From: Alphaproteobacteria bacterium
GTDB taxonomy: Bacteria > Pseudomonadota > Alphaproteobacteria > Sphingomonadales > Sphingomonadaceae
Length of the DNA stretch: 6,627 nucleotides
NCBI GenBank assembly: GCA_028293055.1
Contig: JAQGLD010000126.1
Coordinates: forward strand, 1 to 6,627
Direction: 5' to 3'
In this document: positions 1 through 5,163 of the stretch, one piece after another
Layout of the letters: the number at the start of each line of letters is the position of its first letter
Numbering within the stretch: the stretch's first letter is position 1
The notes under the pieces: model-generated
Seen by the model: only the letters and a program-made list of their open reading frames with translations
Told to the model about the DNA's origin: nothing
Database searches by the model: none
Made by a program: the position numbers and the translations under genes

Positions 1-1112
1 ATCCGTCGGTGCGCAAGGTGATGGAGAATCCGGCCTATACCGAATTCTGGTCGCTCCAGGCGGTCGACAAGTGGATGGCGGCGCACAAGCTGACCGTGCC
101 GACCATGCTCGTCGTCGGCCAATGGGACCAGGAGGACAGCTATGGCGCGCCCGCCGTCTACCGCGCGCTGCGACCGCAGGATCCGGACGGCAAGTTGCTT
201 CACCTCGTCATCGGCCCGTGGCGCCATTCCGGGGTCAATCATTATGGCTACGAGCTCGGCGCCCTGACCTTCGCCGGCGACACAGCGGCCCAGTTCCGTC
301 GCGAGCAGCTCAAGCCCTTCCTCGACCATTATCTGAAGGACACGCCGGATCCGCAGACTCCGCGCGTGCTGACCTACGCCACCGGCATCGACAAATGGGA
401 CAGGTCGCCGGATTGGCCGATGGGCAAGCCGACACCGCTTTATCTCGGTGGCGATTTCAGTGCGAGCTTCACGCCGCCGACGGTCGGCGGCCATGACGAT
501 TATGTCTCGGATCCGGCCAGGCCGGTTCCCTTCTCGCCCCGGCCGGTCGACATGGCCGACGGCAGCCAATGGAAGACCTGGCTGGTCCGCGACCAGCGCT
601 TCGTCTCGGATCGGCCGGATGTGCTCTCCTACCGCACCGGAGCGCTGACCAGCCCGGTCCACATCATGGGCGCGCCCCAGGTCGAGCTCTATGCGGCGAC
701 CAGCGGCAGCGACAGCGACTGGGTGGTCAAGCTGATCGACGTCTATCCGGACGTCACGCCGGAGGGCGCGGCCCAGGGCTCCAAGCCGAGCATGGCGGGC
801 TATGAGCTTCCGATCGGAATCGAGATCTACCGCGGCCGCTATGTCCACAGCCGCAGCGACCCGAAGCCGCTCATCCCCGGCAAGGTCGAGCATTTCAGCT
901 GGGCCCTGCCCAATGTCGACCATGTCTTCCTGCCGGGACACCGGATCATGGTCCAGGTCCAGTCGAGCCTGTTCCCGCTCTACGACCGCAACCCGCAGAC
1001 CTTCGTAGCGAACATCTTCAACGCCAGAGCGGGGGATTACAGGGCGGCCCAGCAGAGCGTCTATCGCGGCGGCGCAAGCGCCAGCGCGGTGATGCTGCCG
1101 GTGGTCGAATAG
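1..1112 (+). CDS. Alpha-amino acid ester hydrolase / CocE-NonD (S15) family hydrolase, C-terminal part
   Basis: The gene is open from the left edge (complete codons from position 3) to TAG at 1110-1112, so the N-terminus is missing; the GTG at 9 is internal, not a start. Numbering from that GTG, Asp40 in the motif VVGQWDQED and His73 in GPWRHSG match the acid and base of the Ser-His-Asp triad of alpha-amino acid ester hydrolases. Their spacing of 33 residues equals Asp307/His340 of the Xanthomonas citri enzyme as I remember it. Glu42 and Asp43 match two members of the carboxylate cluster that holds the substrate's alpha-amino group, which favours this subfamily over cocaine esterase. The nucleophile Ser lies off-window. 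From about residue 140 to 355 the protein looks like the beta-rich jelly-roll domain of the family (PepX_C). Known members hydrolyse or transfer acyl groups of alpha-amino esters and amides, including beta-lactam side chains, and are often exported. Roughly the last 370 of about 650 expected residues are present. The exact substrate is not deducible. Confidence 0.9.
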   Translation, partial: PSVRKVMENPAYTEFWSLQAVDKWMAAHKLTVPTMLVVGQWDQEDSYGAPAVYRALRPQDPDGKLLHLVIGPWRHSGVNHYGYELGALTFAGDTAAQFRREQLKPFLDHYLKDTPDPQTPRVLTYATGIDKWDRSPDWPMGKPTPLYLGGDFSASFTPPTVGGHDDYVSDPARPVPFSPRPVDMADGSQWKTWLVRDQRFVSDRPDVLSYRTGALTSPVHIMGAPQVELYAATSGSDSDWVVKLIDVYPDVTPEGAAQGSKPSMAGYELPIGIEIYRGRYVHSRSDPKPLIPGKVEHFSWALPNVDHVFLPGHRIMVQVQSSLFPLYDRNPQTFVANIFNARAGDYRAAQQSVYRGGASASAVMLPVVE

Positions 1113-1404
1113 ACGGAATTCTGCGCAGGCGACTTGCACGATCCTCGCCGCTGACGGCCAAGCGGGCGAGCGAAGCGCGCACGGCTAAGGATGTCTCGCG
1201 CGGCGCGCTCGGTTTGGGAAGCTGATGACGAGGGGTTGGCCGAGCGCTGCTGGCTGCTTCTGGCACATAGTCGGTACCCCCCTCCCTTCGCGCCTACAAG
1301 GACCGTTTGCGAGGCACAGCTCCAATCCTAGAGAACGTCCCTCAGCTCGGGCTAATAGCTCCGCAACCGAAGGGTCGTGTTCCGAACCCTTGGGAGATCG
1401 ACCG
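1113..1404. other. Intergenic region between the hydrolase and the YdeI-family gene
   Basis: These 292 nt contain no gene I can support. They hold a GC-rich imperfect inverted repeat (AGCGCGC at 1174-1180 with GCGCGCT at 1203-1209, 22-nt loop) without a T-run, so it is not a clear Rho-independent terminator for the hydrolase. TTGCGA at 1307-1312 and TAGAGA at 1329-1334, spaced 16 nt, are a weak sigma70-like promoter candidate for the next gene. A stronger hairpin at 1370-1391 is listed separately. The coding frame of the next gene stays open back through 1225, but that extension does not look like the protein family and lacks a good ribosome binding site. Confidence 0.5.
1370..1391 (+). promoter_or_regulatory. 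Hairpin abutting the ribosome binding site of the YdeI-family gene
   Basis: AAGGGT at 1370-1375 is perfectly complementary to ACCCTT at 1386-1391. Two further C-G pairs (1376-1377 with 1383-1384) are possible if one A is bulged, leaving the five-nucleotide loop TGTTC. The 3' arm ends directly before GGGAG (1392-1396), the likely Shine-Dalgarno sequence. In an mRNA the hairpin would sit against the ribosome landing site and could modulate initiation or stabilise the 5' end. No T-run follows, so a terminator is unlikely. The regulatory role is inference. Confidence 0.35.
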
Positions 1405-1989
1405 ATGACCGAAGCGCGTGCCGGCCTGCCGATCCTCGCCTTTGCCCACGCCGGGGCTCTGGAAGACTGGCTCGAATCCCTGCCTGCGAACTCGAAAGGG
1501 CTCTGGCTGAAGCTGGCGAAGGCAGGCTCGGGCCGTGTCGGCGTGACGAAAGCCGAGGCGATCGATGCGGCGCTCTGCCACGGCTGGATCGATGGCCAGC
1601 TCGACAAATACGATGACGAGCATTGGCTCATTCGATTCACGCCGCGCAAGGCCCGCAGCAAGTGGTCACAGCTAAACCGCACCCGAGCGACCGAGCTCAT
1701 CGAACGCGGCCGGATGCGCCCCGGCGGACTGGCCCAGGTCGAGGCCGCCAAGGCAGACGGCCGGTGGGACGCAGCCTACGCTCCCGCCAGCACGGCCGAG
1801 GTACCGGCTGACCTCCAGGCGGCGCTGGAACGTAGCCCTCAGGCGACCGCCTTTTTCGCGACACTCGGCGGCGCCAACCGGTACGCGATCCTCTACCGCA
1901 TCGGTGCCGTAAAGAAGCCGGAGACCAGGGCACGCAAAATTGCAGGCTTTGTCGCCATGCTCGAGCGGCACGAGACGGTCCACGGCTGA
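1405..1989 (+). CDS. YdeI/OmpD-associated family protein
   Basis: This is a soluble protein of 194 residues. Family hallmarks are visible in order: GLWLKLAKAGSG near residue 32, VTKAEAIDAALCHGWIDGQ around 47-65, FTPRKARSKWSQLNR around 78-92, GRMRPGGLAQVEAAKADGRW around 101-120, and a C-terminal KKPETRARKI helix. This pattern is typical of the YdeI/OmpD-associated family (annotated as 'bacteriocin-protection' in domain databases). Its biochemical function is poorly known; E. coli YdeI was linked to stress and antimicrobial-peptide tolerance. I chose ATG 1405 because GGGAG (1392-1396) lies 8 nt upstream and the product then begins just before the conserved region. An open extension back to GTG 1225 would add 60 residues unlike the family. 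There is no signal peptide or membrane segment. A small membrane-protein gene follows after 53 nt and is probably co-transcribed. Confidence 0.85.
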   Translation: MTEARAGLPILAFAHAGALEDWLESLPANSKGLWLKLAKAGSGRVGVTKAEAIDAALCHGWIDGQLDKYDDEHWLIRFTPRKARSKWSQLNRTRATELIERGRMRPGGLAQVEAAKADGRWDAAYAPASTAEVPADLQAALERSPQATAFFATLGGANRYAILYRIGAVKKPETRARKIAGFVAMLERHETVHG

Positions 1990-2042
1990 GACGGGGTACT
2001 CACGACCCGCTGCGGACCTTTCTAGCTAGTCAAGGGGCAGCT

Positions 2043-2402
2043 ATGAGCAGGCATGGCGCCGGACACATAACCATGGGCAGATGGATCCCGGTACTGGCAT
2101 GTGTGGCAGTCTTCTTATTGCCGATCTGGGGCACCGTTTCGTCGATCCGCGATGCCATTCCGTACCTCCTTCAGATCGCCGGTTTAGCAGCAGCCGCGGT
2201 TCTCATTTGGTACCTGGTTCGCGCGCGGGCGCCGGCCGACACGGCTTTGTGGATCGCATCTGGCTTCCCTGTCTTGTGCATGACGGTCTGGGCCGAGCTG
2301 GACGGGGGGGCGTTCTGGTTGGCGTGGGCAGTGATATGGCTTGCTCCGCAGCTGCTGCTGAATGCCGCCGTCCTGGCCGCGCTTCGGTGGAAACGATCTT
2401 GA
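2043..2402 (+). CDS. Hypothetical small membrane protein with four predicted transmembrane helices
   Basis: I do not recognise this 119-residue protein. Four hydrophobic stretches are visible, at about residues 14-31, 41-59, 68-86 and 89-113, rich in Trp, Leu, Ala and Val. The loops are short: an Arg-rich one (RARAPAD) after helix 2 and a Glu-Leu-Asp-Gly-Gly turn between helices 3 and 4. It ends with a basic tail, RWKRS. By the positive-inside rule, the basic loop and tail suggest both termini face the cytoplasm. ATG 2043 has AGGGG at 2033-2037, 5 nt upstream; ATG 2073 is a later in-frame alternative but has no comparable ribosome binding site. Codon choice is less biased than in neighbours, with several TTA, TTG, GTA and GCA codons, which may indicate weak expression or a different origin. 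It follows the YdeI-family gene and ends 19 nt from the convergent monooxygenase stop. No function can be assigned. Confidence 0.7.
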   Translation: MSRHGAGHITMGRWIPVLACVAVFLLPIWGTVSSIRDAIPYLLQIAGLAAAAVLIWYLVRARAPADTALWIASGFPVLCMTVWAELDGGAFWLAWAVIWLAPQLLLNAAVLAALRWKRS

Positions 2403-2421
2403 AAAATGAAACAAGCGAGAG

Positions 2422-3936
2422 TTAGCCCGCGCCGGCTTCGTTAGGGATCGGCCGCTCCAGGTGCAGGACTCCATCCTCGATCCGGCCGTAGCGAAGCGCG
2501 ATCAGGTCGAGCAGATAGTTCTGATAGAGTCGCCAGGGCCGCCTGGTGCCCTGCTTCGGCAGCTGGTCCAGCGCGCGGCGGACGTAGCTGGAGGTGAAGT
2601 CGAGGAACGGAACCGGCATCATCCGCGGGTCCGGTCGCGCCACCGCGATCGGCAGCCTCTTGCGATCCATGCGGCGCAGCAGGCGGCAGAGATAGTCGCA
2701 GCTCAGGTCGACCTTGAGCGTCCACGAGGCGTTGGTGTAGCCGAACAGCATCGCCAGGTTCGGAACCCCGCCGAACATCAGGCCGCGATAGACCATGTGG
2801 CTGGACAGGTTGGTGGCAGCGCCGTCGATGCTGAAATCGACCCCGCCAGCGACGTCGATCTTGAGCCCGGTCGCGGTGACGATGAGGTCCGCCTCGATCT
2901 CCTCCCCCGAATCCAGCCGGATCCCGGTTTGCGTGAATCGCTCGATCGTGCCTGTGGCGATCGCCGCCTTGCCCGCCTTGATCGCCCGAAACAGGTCGGA
3001 ATCGGGCACCAGGCAAAGACGCTGGTCCCACACCTTGTAGGCCGGGGTGAAATGGCGCGGGTCGAAAGCCTCGCCGAGCTCGCTCTGGACCATCGCGATC
3101 AGGCGCCGCCCGAACCGCTCCGGCCGCCTGCGCGCAAGCCTGAAGAAGAACTGGCCGAGCAGCACGTTCTTCCAGCGCGCCAGGCCGTAAGCGAGGCGCT
3201 CGGGAAGCCGGCGCCTCAGTCCCTCCGCGATCCCGTCGACCGATGGCCGCGAGATCACATAGGAAGGCGAGCGCTGCACCATCGTCACCGAGGCGGCCTG
3301 CTCGGCCATGGCCGGGACCAGGGTCATCGCGGTCGCGCCGCTGCCGATCACGACGATCTTGCGGCCGCGATAGTCGAGTTTCTCGGGCCAGAATTGGGGA
3401 TGGACGATCGTCCCGCGATAGTCCCGCTCGCCCAGCCAGTTCGGCCGGTGTCCCTCAGCATAGGAATAATAGCCGCTGCACATCATCAGGAAGTTGCAGC
3501 TCGCCAGGACGGTCTCCCCCGCTCGCTCGATCTCTAGCGTCCAGCGCGCCTCGGACGACGACCAATTCGCCGAGACCAGGCGGTGGCCGAAGAGAATCTC
3601 CCGGTCGATGCCCCGCTCGGCCGCGGTCTCCTCGATGTAGCGCCGGATCGAGGGCCCGTCGGCAATCGCCTTGGCTCCGGTCCACGGCTTGAACGCATAA
3701 CCCAACGTGTACATGTCGGAATCGGATCGGATGCCGGGATAACGGAACAGGTCCCACGTCCCGCCGATGGCGTCGCGCGCCTCGAAAATGACGAAGCTTT
3801 TGTCCGGAAGCCTGGCCCGCAAATGGGCGGCTGCGCCGATCCCCGACAGGCCGGCGCCGACGATGATGACATCGAAATGTTCGGGAGATGGGTCGTCGGT
3901 CGGGCGTGCTTCGCCGGACCTTGCTGAGCCTGCCAT
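2422..3936 (-). CDS. EthA-like flavin-containing (Baeyer-Villiger-type) monooxygenase
   Basis: This 504-residue protein resembles Mycobacterium EthA over its whole length. Visible in order: an FAD-binding Rossmann motif VGAGLSGIG (26-34); GGTWDLFRYPGIRSDSDMYTLG (58-79), an EthA-type signature; the Baeyer-Villiger fingerprint YRGTIVHPQFWP (173-184; usual form FxGxxxHxxxW[PD], here with Tyr first); a second, NADPH-binding Rossmann motif IGSGATA (197-203); WDQRLCLVP (303-311); the ATG linker VTATGLK (353-359); GYTNASWTLKVDL (399-411); and LPKQG (459-463). Enzymes of this class use FAD, NADPH and O2 to convert ketones to esters or oxidise sulfur compounds. EthA itself activates thioamide prodrugs, but its natural substrate is uncertain. 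ATG 3936 is the only in-frame start before the FAD motif and gives about 20 residues more than EthA. The best Shine-Dalgarno match (AAGGAG, 3956-3961) is 19 nt away, unusually far. The gene is probably monocistronic; substrate unknown. Confidence 0.93.
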   Translation of the reverse strand: MAGSARSGEARPTDDPSPEHFDVIIVGAGLSGIGAAAHLRARLPDKSFVIFEARDAIGGTWDLFRYPGIRSDSDMYTLGYAFKPWTGAKAIADGPSIRRYIEETAAERGIDREILFGHRLVSANWSSSEARWTLEIERAGETVLASCNFLMMCSGYYSYAEGHRPNWLGERDYRGTIVHPQFWPEKLDYRGRKIVVIGSGATAMTLVPAMAEQAASVTMVQRSPSYVISRPSVDGIAEGLRRRLPERLAYGLARWKNVLLGQFFFRLARRRPERFGRRLIAMVQSELGEAFDPRHFTPAYKVWDQRLCLVPDSDLFRAIKAGKAAIATGTIERFTQTGIRLDSGEEIEADLIVTATGLKIDVAGGVDFSIDGAATNLSSHMVYRGLMFGGVPNLAMLFGYTNASWTLKVDLSCDYLCRLLRRMDRKRLPIAVARPDPRMMPVPFLDFTSSYVRRALDQLPKQGTRRPWRLYQNYLLDLIALRYGRIEDGVLHLERPIPNEAGAG

Positions 3937-3995
3937 GGCGTGGCTTGTACAGGCTCTCCTTCGGCCTGGGAATCGTCCAAGGCCGCGTCGGGAAG

Positions 3996-4011
3996 CTCAG
4001 AATGATCTGAG
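3996..4011 (-). promoter_or_regulatory. Perfect dyad upstream of the monooxygenase gene, candidate operator
   Basis: CTCAGA (3996-4001) and TCTGAG (4006-4011) form a perfect six-base inverted repeat around a four-base centre, about 60 nt upstream of the monooxygenase start. A 16-bp dyad in this position fits a binding site for a dimeric repressor. EthA in mycobacteria is controlled by the TetR-type EthR, but no regulator gene lies nearby here and this dyad is not the EthR operator. It could also simply form a short RNA hairpin in the leader. The role is inferred from symmetry and location only. Confidence 0.3.
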
Positions 4012-4042
4012 ACCTGGGCCGGGCGCGAGGTCGAATCCACCT

Positions 4043-4202
4043 GTGAGCGAAGCTCATGGGGAGGGGAACCGTTCGGTGCATGGAGGAGGGGTAACTGCCG
4101 TAGACTCGGCGGGTTCAAGCCGAACCATCGAAATCCGGGCCAGCTACCCCACCACCACCCTTCGGGTGGTTCCCCTCCCCATCCGCTCCGCGGATAGGGA
4201 GG
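4043..4202. repeat. Inverted pair of REP-like palindromic intergenic repeats
   Basis: Two 36-nt copies face each other: 4058-4093 on the plus strand and 4145-4180 on the minus strand. Each begins GGGGAGGGGAACC and ends GGGGTA, with 17 divergent bases between (8 of 17 identical, 27 of 36 overall). Each is preceded, in its own orientation, by a hairpin: TGAGC-GAA-GCTCA at 4044-4056 for the left copy, and a stem at 4174-4202 for the right copy (CCTCCC, mismatch, ATCCGC, loop TCC, GCGGAT, mismatch, GGGAGG). The right copy also holds an inner hairpin, ACCACCC-TTC-GGGTGGT at 4154-4170. A 51-nt spacer (4094-4144) separates them. The arrangement resembles REP doublets or small non-autonomous mobile repeats. 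No transposase and no flanking target duplication is visible. Whether related copies occur elsewhere in the genome cannot be seen here. Confidence 0.7.
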
Positions 4203-4244
4203 ACAAGTGCTCCGCAAGGCCGAACGCCGCGCAGAAGGACCGCC

Positions 4245-4328
4245 CTAATAGGCTTCGATCCAGCGGTTCGCGGCGCGCGAGGAGACGAGCAAGCTCGCCG
4301 CGGCGACGGTGAGGATCATGCATTTCAT
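4245..4328 (-). CDS. Candidate 27-residue ORF resembling a signal peptide
   Basis: This very short ORF starts at ATG 4328 and ends at TAG 4245-4247. Its product has the shape of a Sec signal peptide: MKCM, then a hydrophobic core ILTVAAASLLV, then SSRAA, which could serve as a cleavage region, followed by only seven residues (NRWIEAY). Of 27 sense codons, 24 end in G or C, matching coding DNA in this genome, although the region is GC-rich anyway. GGGGGG lies 9 nt upstream of the start, a plausible but imperfect ribosome binding site. It begins 26 nt after the VOC gene stop on the same strand, so it could share its transcript, and it ends just before the inverted repeat pair. It may be a real microprotein, a single-pass membrane peptide, or the leftover 5' end of an exported protein gene cut by the repeat. 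Not recognised. Confidence 0.35.
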   Translation of the reverse strand: MKCMILTVAAASLLVSSRAANRWIEAY

Positions 4329-4354
4329 GGCAGTCTACCCCCCGGTTCGGCGGC

Positions 4355-4843
4355 TCAGGCGGCGAGCCGGCTGTCGTCGGCCGCGGCGAGCATCTTCGCC
4401 CAGCTCTGCACGTTCATCGCACCGAGATATTCGGCCTGCATCTCGGCGGTGAGCACTTCGATCATCAGCGCATTGTCGACCCAGAGCTCGATCACTCCGA
4501 AGACATTGCCGCGCTTGTCGTAGGTCGCCCTCCAGCCTTCGCGGGCGGCGATCGCCCGCACTTCGGCCTCGTCGAGCGAGGTGCCGACCGCGAAATGGAC
4601 CGGCCCGAACCGCTCGGACTTCTCATCGAAGCGGCCGACCGCCGGAGCGTCCTGCTCGCCGGGCTCGATGCGCCAGCCGCGTGCATAGACTTCGATGGCG
4701 GTGCCGCGGCCGTCGCCCGAGATCGCGATCCACGAATCGATCCCGACCGGCGGGAAGGGCATTGCGGTGCCGCCGAGGATTTCGGCGAGGGCCGCGGCGG
4801 TCGCGGCGGGGGTGTCGGAGGAGATTGAGAAATGGAAGATCAT
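4355..4843 (-). CDS. VOC (glyoxalase/bleomycin-resistance fold) family protein
   Basis: This is a 162-residue cytosolic protein with the two-module beta-alpha-beta-beta-beta layout of the vicinal oxygen chelate superfamily. Candidate metal ligands fall at the expected places: His4 (FHFSI), Glu51 (TAIEVY), His83 (GPVHFAVG) and Glu129 (ALMIEVL), the H-E/H-E pattern of metal-binding members. FPPVGIDSWIAISGDGRGTAIEV (about 30-52) looks typical of a common, uncharacterised proteobacterial VOC group of about 150-160 residues. The superfamily includes glyoxalase I, dioxygenases and antibiotic-binding proteins; nothing here fixes which. ATG 4843 is chosen: it gives the family's usual N-terminus directly before beta-strand 1, with a modest GAGAG (4852-4856) 8 nt upstream. 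A GTG at 4879 would add 12 residues unlike the family. The C-terminal tail (EMQAEYLGAMNVQSWAKML) is helical. A 27-residue ORF follows after 26 nt. Confidence 0.85.
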   Translation of the reverse strand: MIFHFSISSDTPAATAAALAEILGGTAMPFPPVGIDSWIAISGDGRGTAIEVYARGWRIEPGEQDAPAVGRFDEKSERFGPVHFAVGTSLDEAEVRAIAAREGWRATYDKRGNVFGVIELWVDNALMIEVLTAEMQAEYLGAMNVQSWAKMLAAADDSRLAA

Positions 4844-4955
4844 GTCGGTTACTCTCTGCGTTTTCGGTGAGAGCGTCACTAAAAGGGCGAGGTTTCACGA
4901 TGGCCTCGCTCTCGCGCCTATCGTGTTTCAATTGTGTCAGTCGGTCCGCGCCGGC

Positions 4956-5042
4956 CATCTCGCGCACATCTGGATCGTCGTCGCAGACGATGATCCGCGC
5001 CGCGCCGACGGTTTCGGCTTGATCGGATGTAGGGCCGGACAC
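4956..5042 (-). pseudogene. Truncated response-regulator receiver N-terminus (probable gene fragment)
   Basis: Reading from GTG 5042 on the minus strand, a short lead is followed by RIIVCDDDPDVREM (codons at 4997-4956). This matches the opening strand and acidic pocket of response regulator receiver domains (typically RILVVDDDPDVRE). The three consecutive Asp residues include the Mg2+-binding pair. After this point the frame no longer looks like a receiver: no alpha-1 pattern, no phospho-acceptor Asp, no conserved Thr/Lys. The frame stays open but runs into the VOC gene in another phase, so it cannot be an intact regulator. GGGGAGGGG lies just upstream of the GTG and could be a ribosome binding site or part of a repeat. 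I read it as the left-over 5' end of a deleted regulator gene; chance resemblance over 14 residues is the alternative. Confidence 0.35.
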
Positions 5043-5045
5043 TCG

Positions 5046-5080
5046 CCCCTCCCCTACCCGCCTCCGACGGGATGCCCGAG
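5046..5080. repeat. Weak third copy of the G-rich palindromic repeat
   Basis: CCCCTCCCC at 5046-5054 is followed by a hairpin, CCCG (5057-5060) with CGGG (5068-5071) around CCTCCGA. This order matches the right-hand repeat at 4172-4202, where the same nine bases precede a hairpin with a TCC loop. The lower stem (GGGAGG) is not preserved and the TACCCC end is absent, so this is at best a degenerate or partial copy. Confidence 0.3.
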
Positions 5081-5163
5081 ATATCCGGCTTTGCGCGCCA
5101 GGGCATCAGCGAGCTTGTTCAATTGTTGCGTGGCGTCCCCATCGGGCGCGCCGTCCTCAAGCC

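Larger units (their letters stand above)
3937..4244. other. Intergenic region upstream of the monooxygenase, repeat-rich
   Basis: These 308 nt carry no supportable gene. The part next to the monooxygenase holds its untranslated leader, with the purine-rich AAGGAG at 3956-3961 and the dyad at 3996-4011; I find no confident -35/-10 pair. From about 4043 to 4202 the region is occupied by two inverted copies of a G-rich palindromic repeat. Open frames crossing this part in several directions have low-complexity translations rich in Gly, Trp, Pro and Arg, as expected of repeat DNA. Confidence 0.6.
4844..5163. other. Intergenic region upstream of the VOC gene
   Basis: These 320 nt between the kelch gene stop and the VOC start carry no complete gene. 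They contain a receiver-domain-like fragment (4956-5042), a weak repeat-like hairpin (5046-5080), and a stop-terminated open segment on the minus strand ending at 5054-5056 whose last 36 codons look helical. The VOC promoter must lie here; TTGAAA read on the minus strand just upstream of 4929 is a decent -35 but lacks a partner -10 at the right distance. Two CAATTG-centred AT-rich islands occur, at 4929-4934 and 5120-5125. Confidence 0.5.

Noticed and set aside
1174..1209. GC-rich inverted repeat downstream of the hydrolase as a terminator
   Set aside because: The loop is 22 nt long and no T-run follows on either strand.
1370..1391. tRNA T-arm resemblance (GTTC within a short stem)
   Set aside because: Position 57 is not a purine, the stem geometry differs from a T-arm, and no acceptor, D or anticodon arms are present.
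1225..1404. N-terminal extension of the YdeI-family protein from GTG 1225
   Set aside because: The extension does not resemble the family and would cover the hairpin and Shine-Dalgarno that precede ATG 1405.
2461..3537. Long open frame on the plus strand opposite the monooxygenase (358 codons)
   Set aside because: It is antisense to a strongly recognised gene, its translation is low-complexity with no domain pattern, and such frames are a common by-product of high third-position GC.
4154..4202. Repeat hairpins as Rho-independent terminators
   Set aside because: Neither strand has a run of T after the stems; a transcription-stopping role cannot be claimed from sequence.
3767..4312. Plus-strand 181-codon frame across the repeat region
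   Set aside because: It runs antisense to the monooxygenase N-terminus, then through palindromic repeats; its Arg/Ser/Pro-rich translation has no protein-like pattern.
4844..4879. Upstream GTG start for the VOC protein
   Set aside because: It adds 12 residues not seen in the family; ATG 4843 sits directly before the first beta strand.
4623..5042. A 139-codon minus-strand frame containing the receiver-like motif, as an intact regulator
   Set aside because: Only the first 29 codons look like a receiver; the remainder overlaps the VOC gene in another phase and turns Arg-rich.
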